A stretch of DNA of 64,000 nt from Helicoverpa zea (Eukaryota > Arthropoda > Insecta > Lepidoptera > Noctuidae). The notes under the pieces were generated by a model. The model saw nothing but the letters and a program-made list of their open reading frames with translations. It was not told the origin of the DNA and ran no database searches. Both the position numbers and the translations under genes were made by a program. Positions 57,396 to 64,000 of the stretch are shown piece by piece. Within the stretch, counting starts at the first letter, position 1. Each line of letters opens with the position of its first letter. Where the stretch lies: NCBI RefSeq assembly GCF_022581195.2, contig NC_061475.1:6572001-6636000 (forward strand). Direction: 5' to 3'.

Positions 57396-59109
57396 GTTAC
57401 TAATATTACACATGTGAAATTATTATCTGTCAGTCTGTCTGGCTTTATGCCAAAACTCTGAACCTATCCAAGTTTATGAAGACACAAAAACTTAGGCTAT
57501 TCACTAAATAACATCCTCAGTTTAGTGTTTTCAACTTAGTATTATTTTCAGCGTAAGTAGCGCTTTGCAGCGCTTCAGCGAGTCTGTAATACCCTTAACA
57601 CATAGTAATAGGCCGTCGTGAAAGTTAGTACAAAGCTTGGTTTACTATAGTCACTTTAGTTTATCGGTGTGACAGGTTTAGAACTGGGTTAGGGCTTGAC
57701 TAAAGTATCGTGAGATAAATCTAAACTTGTATCTTAGTGGTGGTACTTTTAGTAATAATAATACAGTACTCATAAATAAAAATATAAAGTACAGACATTC
57801 AAGATGAGAACCTTCCGCTTTTTGGGGATTCGGTTAAAATTCGTTACAATCTTTGACACAAAACTTGGAAACGGCTGAACCAAATTGGTTCGACGACGGT
57901 GACGTGATTCTTTCAATGATATTAGAGGGCTCCTCAATGGCATTGCAGGAAACAGTCCCTGTTAAAAAAAAGCATTTTCCCAAACAAAATTGTAAAGAAT
58001 CACAATCACATAACATTTGTCGTTGTTTATAAAAAAAGCCATAAACTCCAAAAAAGGAACGGAACACCAATATTATTAACAATTTTATTGCTACCCCGAA
58101 AAAAAGTTTAGAATCGTACTTTATTTCTTTTACAACCAAACCACGGCGCCCAAAACAGTATTAAAAAGAAATCCGAAGAAGTTGTAAAAGAGAAACATAG
58201 GTACGTAAAAACACAAAACTCTACGTACTTAATAAAACAGGTAGAATCGTATAAACTTGGATTCAAAAAAATCGACCACCTATGATTCTAGCAATTTTTC
58301 GAATTGTGCGTTTGGTACAAGTGTCTAATTGATTTAGGGAGGAGTTTTCAATGATCAGTATCCAATAAACAAATGTGGCGGTGACATATTGTGTAAGCAT
58401 AAGCTGTTAAAAAGACAAACATAATAATTTTAAATAAATGTTATGTGGCGATTGAAAAACTGGCCCTTACCATGTAAAGTCATGGTGGCTTATAACAGTT
58501 AAAGCTCCTCTCGTATCTCGGCAAATACTTATGTAACGTTTCTAAGTTATGTGTAATTTCTAAGTATATCTTTGACACCAATGACAGCACACACCTTTAT
58601 TGATTACAAAGTGACCCTGAAAAATCAGATTATCCCAGGTGCCATATTTTTTGCAAGCCAGTTTATTTAGTAAGACCATCGCTTTCATACGAACTTAGCG
58701 CGCCTATCTTAGATCGTCAATCTTTAATAAAACCGCAAACTTTTTTTATAAGAAGACCTTTGCAATGACTTTGCTTTTGGAAGGCCCATGATCGGCAAAA
58801 AAATCTTTATATTCATTAGATTATATTTCAAGTTTCTCACCTATGTGAAAAGGAATCTTTAAAATACAGCTCATAAAGTTTAAATTCAACTAGCTTCTTT
58901 TTGCATGCTGAATATGAGGCGAGATATGAGAAACATAATTGTATTGTAAGACCTATATTGTACCTAACCATATTTCAAGCAAATAAATATATTCTATTCT
59001 ATTCTATTCTATGTTAGGGCGGAGAAGTAATCTATTTATTGGGGAAGAATTTCATTTGGTTGGGGACCTTCGATTATTGTTCTTTGTGTGTTCGAACTAA
59101 TTATAACGT
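57396..59109. other. AT-rich gene-free DNA
   Basis: ATATTCTATTCTATTCTATTC near 58989-59011 is a short tandem repeat, probably the tail of a retroelement (AAATAAATATATTCTATTC). Nothing else was recognised. Confidence 0.4.
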
Positions 59110-59236
59110 ACTAGCTTCCGTTCAGTAGGAACAACTGATAATGTATTATATACTGAAATAATTATTTTAATCGGCCCAGTGATTCCTGATTAATGCGTTC
59201 AAGCAAACAAAGTCTTCACCTTTATAATATTAGATA
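59110..59236 (+). repeat. Dispersed moth repeat
   Basis: TACTAGCTTCCGTTCAGTAGG, AATCGGCCCAGTGATTCCTG and CACCTTTATAATATTAGATA follow the standard order. Confidence 0.55.
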
Positions 59237-59599
59237 TCAATGTAGGCGTAGAAAGATCGTAGGACGAAATCCTGTTAAATAACACTGTAAGCTTCAACCA
59301 ATGAAAGGTTAAGCTATACTTAACATTTATGGCACATTGACTTTACCACAAAAGCCCATAATATTTGAACCAGTTAATGTCAAGTTAAATCTAAATTACG
59401 GTCACAGTTTAACCAGGTCAATAATATTTGCGATAACTGACCGCAAGATAAACATTAGTATGTGCATACGTTCACATTAATCTGAACTATAAACGTTTGG
59501 CTGAAGCTATGGTTTCAATAGTGTAGAAACAGTAGGCTTAGGTATTGAATAAATTGTTCAATATAGTTTGGTATGCTGGTATTTGGTATGATGCACTTT

Positions 59600-59753
59600 T
59601 TACCCAGCAAATCGTAAAAAAAAGTAGCCTTCCTCGATAAATGGGCTATCTAACACTGAAAGAATTTTTCAAATCGGACCAGTAGTTCCTGAGATTAGCG
59701 CGTTCAAGCAAACAACAACACTCTTTAGCTTTATAATATTAGTTTAGATTTAC
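59600..59753 (+). repeat. Dispersed moth repeat
   Basis: AGTAGCCTTCCTCGATAAATGG, AAATCGGACCAGTAGTTCCTG, GAGATTAGCGCGTTCAAGC and TTTAGCTTTATAATATTAG: a clear 3' half of this repeat group. Confidence 0.65.
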
Positions 59754-59963
59754 ATCTATTTTTTTTTCCAAATTGTAGTTGAAAAAACCATAGTATGGTT
59801 TCTATATTTTGAAAATTACTTCATGAATTGTGCAGTCAAAGAAGAGGTTGTAGTTATAAACCTAAGAATATATTCCGACTATATAAATATTTTGTAAATT
59901 GTAGTTTGTATGTTCCTACTAAATAAACAATTAAAATTTCCGACTTATTTTGGAAGTCGGTAT

Positions 59964-60070
59964 AGCACCAAATGATCCTTCCTGCCGTGGGCGGAGGAGA
60001 ACGGAGTGTCAGACTGCTACTGACTAAAATCTACCTACATTCCATCTTAAGCCCCTTGCCAAAAGTTCTT
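59964..60070 (-). mobile_element. R1-clade 3' UTR fragment, diverged
   Basis: AGCACCAAATGATCCTTCCTG and CGGAGTGTCAGACTGCTACTG correspond to the 3' end at 8790-8870 with many differences; no T-run remains. Confidence 0.65.
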
Positions 60071-60401
60071 CATTCGTACACTTTCTTGTAGTTGACAATA
60101 AAACAGTCATTTTTCCAACTTACCGTTAGATTTTTTTGGTGTCGGTCCAGCACGTCCGATATTGAATTTATCGGCTTTTGTAATCCAATTTATGAGATAG
60201 GCTGCAAATATAATGGCGTATTAATAGCCTGCCTAAAATCTACGGACCTGTTGAAAAAAATATATTTTAATAGTGCTCACAGCAAAATAAGTTTCATAAA
60301 CTGTCAAAGAATATATTTCAAGAAAGTGTTCGCTGAACAATATATTTGGCGTAATAATACTGGCAATAGACATTTTGAATAAATACCATACAAAAACAAT
60401 A

Positions 60402-60432
60402 TATATTCTAAGCATATTATGCTTAGAATATA
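60402..60432. repeat. Perfect 14-bp palindrome
   Basis: TATATTCTAAGCAT (60402-60415) and ATGCTTAGAATATA (60419-60432) are exact reverse complements around ATT. It lies in AT-rich DNA with no gene nearby. Confidence 0.75.
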
Positions 60433-60826
60433 GTGTGTCCATATGTGTGGCTGATAGTAAACATGTTTTACACAAACTTTAAGTCTAAAACTATCAATCC
60501 TCTAAGCGGCTTGGCTTTAATTTATTCTTTGCGTAAAAAAAATATTAATTTCAGCACTTCATTGAGAAGGTTTTCGTCTCAAAGTATCAATTTGAAAATT
60601 GAAATCGCTCGTTCTTTTTCAAAAATGTCTTTATCCTACAATGCATGTTTGTATCACTAAAGAATTCACCTGGCGAGTCACGAAACACATTGCCCACTTA
60701 AATCCATTGCTTTCGCGGAAAAGGAGGAAAATGCTCTCAATTCCGAACATACCATGCGAATTGTGGAAGCCCCAAAATTTTACAGATTCCCCATGTACTG
60801 ACGATTCTTTGGTTTTCCTGTTAATC

Positions 60827-60897
60827 CATGGAGAACAAAATGACTAGCGGAGATGTCATTACACAAAATCTGTTAGGAATGTAGTGTCGTCAAAATG
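60827..60897 (-). mobile_element. hAT-like MITE end, interrupted
   Basis: CATGGAGAACAAAATGACTAGC, GCGGAGATGTC and the CGTCAAAATG stretch match one end of the MITE copies at 47348 and 51004. The match stops at about 60897, where GC-rich R1-like sequence begins, so the retrotransposon probably inserted into this MITE. Confidence 0.7.
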
Positions 60898-61456
60898 TCT
60901 GCGTCAGGACCGCCGTCACCCCACCGAGGGGGTCCCCACGTTGTCGTCGTGGTGGGGCTTGCGTGCCTCAATGATCCTGAAGCTCTGCCGGTAGAGATAC
61001 TCATGCCGGAAAGGTTCAGGGGAGAGGCCAGACAAAGAGGGACCCAGGGAGGGGCCGCTCCTGACCAGTCGACGCTTGTGGACATGGCAAGGATGCGGCC
61101 ATACCCGCGGAGGTGCAGGCGCACCAAAGCGGTGCTCGTTTGCTCTTCGTACAACGAAGAGCAAACCTTTCGGCGGGTTTGCTGAGCCGGGTTGGCCGGA
61201 CAGCAGACGGAGGCATGAATAATGCCGCCGCCGAGGGCTTGGCTTAATCGCCCGGCCCAGAGGAAGGACACCTTATAAAAAAACCACCCAATCCCAAGTT
61301 TCGGGAGCGCGGCGAGGGGATGAATGGCCGTGGGGGACACGGTCGTTAGCGCTCCCCCCTGTTGGGGCCAGCCGCCCCCAACAGTATGTAGGCTTGCCCC
61401 GGTATGAGGCCACTGCCGGGGTGGACGTATATTTGCTCTCTACTCGTGGGAACTAT

Positions 61457-63502
61457 ATGGAAACCGTAAATGAAAAAAACCAAAACAAAGATGAAAGGGA
61501 GTGGGATGAGGACTCGGGCTCCGAGTCTGCATCCAGTGATGGAGCAGCGGGAGACCTCAGGGTCCCCCAAAGCAAGAAGGACCACCGAGTCGACGCCTTC
61601 CTAAAGAGGAAGAAGGACGACTTGGGGTCTTCCTCCTGTGGCCGCGGGGCCCCGGCCAAAAAGGCCGACCGGAGGCCGGAGAAGGGGAGGGTCGCTGAGG
61701 CGCCCAAGGACAAGGGAGGAGCAGCTCAACAGAGCTCCTCCGAGGAGGACTCGGCGGCCGTCGGCTCTGACCAGGAGCGGAGGGCCAATTTCGCCAAGAC
61801 GGTGGCGGCCGCGTTCAAGGGTGTGTCCCAAAAGCGCGTCAAGGCTAATAAACAGAGGGCGATTGACTCGGCCTCCGCCACAATCATTGCGGCAGCTGAA
61901 GCAAGCTTCGGCCAGGCTCCAAAGAGCGATCTGGCCAAGCTGCAAGAGGAAGTGGCTCGTCTCACGGCCGCCCTGAACTCGCTCCTGGAGGAGAACAGGA
62001 GTCTCCGGGCGGACCTTAGAAAGATGAGAGAGCAGGAGGCCGAACGCAGCGGGACCACTTCACAGCGGCCGCAGTCCTCCCCGGTGGAGAGCCAGGTCCT
62101 AGCCCTGGTTCGGCAGGAGATGGCGGCCTTCCAGGCCCGTTTCTCCGTCCTGGAGGGCAGGGTCCTACGGCCTCCCCTCGCGGCGCCGAAGCCCCCAGCG
62201 GCCCAAAGGGCCTCTTATGCGGCTGCGGCTGTAGCGGCACCCCCGCCCAGAAGGGGACCGCCGAACAAGCCACCTGTGGCGGCGCCGAGCGGGCCGCCCA
62301 GGAAGGCGGCTGCCCAGCCAAAGCCCAAGGCCGCAACAGCGGTCCAGGCGCAAAGGACCCCGGTGCCAACACCAGCACCGGTTCCGTCGTCGGCACCAGT
62401 GGCGAAACGCCCTCCGAAGCCGACTCCATCTGCGGCCCCTACCTCTCCTGCCACTCAGTCCGAGTGGCAGGTGGTGGGGGAAAAGAAAGAGAGACGGAGG
62501 GCGGCCAAGGCGGCCAGAAAGAAGGCCCAAAGGCAGCGTCGCAAGGAGCGAGCCGCCGCGGCGCAGCTCCGCGCCCCCAAGACCGCGGCTGTAGTAGTTA
62601 CACTACAGCCGGACGCGGTCAAGAGGGGCGTGTCGTACCGCGACGTACTCGCCCAAGCTAAAGTGGCGGTGAACCTGCAGGAGCTAGGCATCACCTCCGG
62701 CCTCCGGCTCAGGGTGACCGCAACGGGCGCCCGAATGCTGGAGGTCCCAGGAGCGGCCAGTGGGCCCGCCGCAGACGCTCTAGCCGAGAGGCTCAGGGCG
62801 TCCATAAGTGCGGACGATGCCCGAGTCTCCAGGCCCCACAAGTGCGCGGATCTGCGCATCATGGGCCTGGACGACTCAGTTACTGCAGAGGAGGTGGTGG
62901 CCGCCGTCGCTAGGACGGGTGGGTGCTCCGCCGACGAAGTGAAGGCGGGCACCATACGTCCCGACTTCAGGGGCACGTGCACCATCACGGTGAGCTGCCC
63001 CGTGACGGCGGCCAAGAACATCGTCGACGGCCGAAGATTGCTGGTTGGCTGGGTGTCGGCGCAAGTCAAGCTGCTAGACCCCAGACCGCTGAGGTGCTTC
63101 CGATGCCACGTCGGGCATCATGTGGGTGTTCGTTGCACCTCGGAGGTCGACCGCAGCGCCCTCTGCTTCCGCTGCGGTCAGCCCGGACACAAGGCCGTGG
63201 CTTGTAGCGCCGCGCCGCACTGCACTGTGTGCGCGGCAGCTGGCAAGCCGGCCGAACACCGGGCAGGGAGCAAGTCCTGTGCCCCACCCGCCAAGACCAA
63301 GAGTAAGGGCAAGGGCCGGCCGTCCGTCGCCGCCACCACCACCACCTCCGCAGTGGCCACCACCGCAGCTCCTGCGGCCGCCGCCGCCTCCAACGCTGCC
63401 GCCGCCTCCAACGCTGCCGCCGCTGTCAACGCCGTCGCCACTGTTGCTGTCGCAGCGCCCGTGTCGGCGTCTCAAGAGGAGGAAGACGTGATGGAGTGCT
63501 AG
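61457..63502 (+). CDS. R1-clade ORF1, gag-like RNA-binding protein
   Basis: This is the nucleic-acid-binding protein that packages the element's RNA. I take ATG 61457 (681 aa); the frame is open to 61394 without an earlier ATG. Order: an acidic/serine-rich N-terminus (EDSGSESASSDG); a basic KKADRRPEKG stretch; a coiled coil at about residues 148-196 (LAKLQEEVARLTAALNSLLE); a Pro/Ala-rich linker about 200-330; a lysine/arginine-rich patch (KKERRRAAKAARKKAQRQRR); a conserved domain leading to zinc knuckles CFRCHVGHHVGVRC (547-560) and CFRCGQPGHKAVAC (570-583), both CX2CX4HX4C, and a third, irregular one (CTVCAAAGKPAEH...C); and an Ala-rich tail with a repeated SNAAAA unit. No stops or frameshifts are present. 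Confidence 0.92.
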   Translation: METVNEKNQNKDEREWDEDSGSESASSDGAAGDLRVPQSKKDHRVDAFLKRKKDDLGSSSCGRGAPAKKADRRPEKGRVAEAPKDKGGAAQQSSSEEDSAAVGSDQERRANFAKTVAAAFKGVSQKRVKANKQRAIDSASATIIAAAEASFGQAPKSDLAKLQEEVARLTAALNSLLEENRSLRADLRKMREQEAERSGTTSQRPQSSPVESQVLALVRQEMAAFQARFSVLEGRVLRPPLAAPKPPAAQRASYAAAAVAAPPPRRGPPNKPPVAAPSGPPRKAAAQPKPKAATAVQAQRTPVPTPAPVPSSAPVAKRPPKPTPSAAPTSPATQSEWQVVGEKKERRRAAKAARKKAQRQRRKERAAAAQLRAPKTAAVVVTLQPDAVKRGVSYRDVLAQAKVAVNLQELGITSGLRLRVTATGARMLEVPGAASGPAADALAERLRASISADDARVSRPHKCADLRIMGLDDSVTAEEVVAAVARTGGCSADEVKAGTIRPDFRGTCTITVSCPVTAAKNIVDGRRLLVGWVSAQVKLLDPRPLRCFRCHVGHHVGVRCTSEVDRSALCFRCGQPGHKAVACSAAPHCTVCAAAGKPAEHRAGSKSCAPPAKTKSKGKGRPSVAATTTTSAVATTAAPAAAAASNAAAASNAAAAVNAVATVAVAAPVSASQEEEDVMEC

Positions 63503-64000
63503 TCTGGCTCCATTACGCTTCCTCCAGGCGAACATCAACCACTGCGCCCGTGCCCAGGATCTGTTGCTCCAAAGCATGGCGCAGTGGTCGATCAACATCG
63601 CCGTGGTCGCTGAGCCGTACTTTGTCCTTCCCAGGGATGACTGGGTTAAGGACCTTAGCGGCTCAGTGACCATCATATCGTCGGCCGCCGCTGGTACCCC
63701 TTCCCTCGAAGGGGTGAAGAGTGGAAGGGGTTGCGTCGCAGCACGGTTCGGGGAGATAGTCGTCGTGGGGGTGTACTTCTCCCCGAGCCGAACTCTCGCC
63801 GAGTTCCACAACTCCCTCCTGGAGTTGTCCGTCGTCGTCGGAAGTTATTCCCTCCCCGTGATAGTGTTAGGGGACTTCAACGCCAAGAACTTGGCCTGGG
63901 GTTCCCGACGCACAGATGCACGGGGTAGGATGGTGGAGGACTGGGCGCTGGAAGCAGGCCTGGTCGTCCTCAATCGGGGTTCTGTCCCCACGTGTGTACG
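63492..64000 (+). CDS. R1-clade ORF2 start: APE-type endonuclease (partial)
   Basis: This frame opens after the TGA at 63489-63491 and overlaps the end of ORF1 by 11 bases in a different frame. It lacks an ATG before the conserved part (RFLQANINHCARAQDLLLQ), so ORF2 may be made by reinitiation or frameshifting at the overlap. Motifs of the target-nicking endonuclease follow: VVAEPYFVL with the catalytic Glu, SGRGCVAARF, VVVGVYFSPS and VLGDFNAKNLAWGS. It stays open to the window edge; RT and C-terminal domains lie outside. The start position is uncertain. Confidence 0.88.

Larger units (their letters stand above)
60898..64000 (+). mobile_element. R1-clade non-LTR retrotransposon, 5' end intact, cut by window edge
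   Basis: A GC-rich leader of about 560 bp (60898-61456) precedes ORF1 and ORF2. The layout (gag-like ORF1 with zinc knuckles, overlapping ORF2 beginning with an APE endonuclease) is that of R1/TRAS-type elements. The strong change in base composition at about 60897 marks the boundary. The leader holds CCACCGAGGGGGTCCCCACG and no convincing ORF of its own. Confidence 0.88.

Noticed and set aside
60895..61340. Frames on both strands in the R1-like leader
   Set aside because: GC-rich DNA opens many frames by chance; none has gag or zinc-knuckle motifs and they overlap each other. Treated as 5' UTR.

Overview
The window looks like nuclear DNA of a lepidopteran insect, probably a noctuid-type moth. 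The genes carry short introns with GT-AG borders. The UDP-glycosyltransferases resemble the tandem UGT33-type clusters of moths, the trypsin has insect features, and the repeats (tRNA-headed SINEs ending in GATGA, RTE and R1-type non-LTR retrotransposons, many small inverted-repeat elements) are those typical of moths. The background is AT-rich; the GC-rich islands are mostly retrotransposon coding sequence.

Layout. 0-3.6 kb: two UDP-glycosyltransferase genes in head-to-tail tandem on the minus strand. The right one (1568-3578) can be assembled completely as four exons, 510 aa. The left one shows only its first exon before the window edge. 4-10 kb: SINE and MITE fragments, a TTAA-flanked element containing a three-unit tandem MITE, and a 5'-truncated R1-clade retrotransposon. 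10.4-17.5 kb: a complete five-exon trypsin-like serine protease on the minus strand (265 aa, full catalytic triad), with introns filled by transposable elements. 18-23 kb: gene-free, with a (GT)n-bearing repeat and a young foldback element. 23.25-26.45 kb: a full-length RTE-type retrotransposon with an intact ORF and perfect 12-bp target-site duplications. 26.9-34 kb: two more foldback/MITE elements, otherwise nothing. 34.3-37.1 kb: a long intact reverse-transcriptase ORF with a YLDD box, a C-terminal zinc-binding stretch and a PD...D endonuclease-like stretch. 37-60.8 kb: no host gene recognised; many SINEs, RTE and R1 tails, and an 8-bp-TSD (hAT-like) MITE family. 60.9-64 kb: the 5' end of a GC-rich R1-clade element: leader, intact gag-like ORF1 with zinc knuckles, and the start of ORF2 (endonuclease), cut by the window edge.

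The three recognised host genes are what one expects of a feeding larva: UGTs conjugate plant and insecticide compounds in the ER membrane, and trypsin digests dietary protein in the gut. GATA-type motifs lie upstream of all three starts, which would fit midgut or fat-body expression but is inferred only from motif matches. The SINEs appear to depend on RTE-type machinery: SINE-A copies end in the same GATGA tail as the intact RTE, and SINE-B carries an RTE-like 3' motif. The least familiar item is the YLDD reverse transcriptase at 34.3-37.1 kb. No identity was checked against a database; family names rest on motif recognition.
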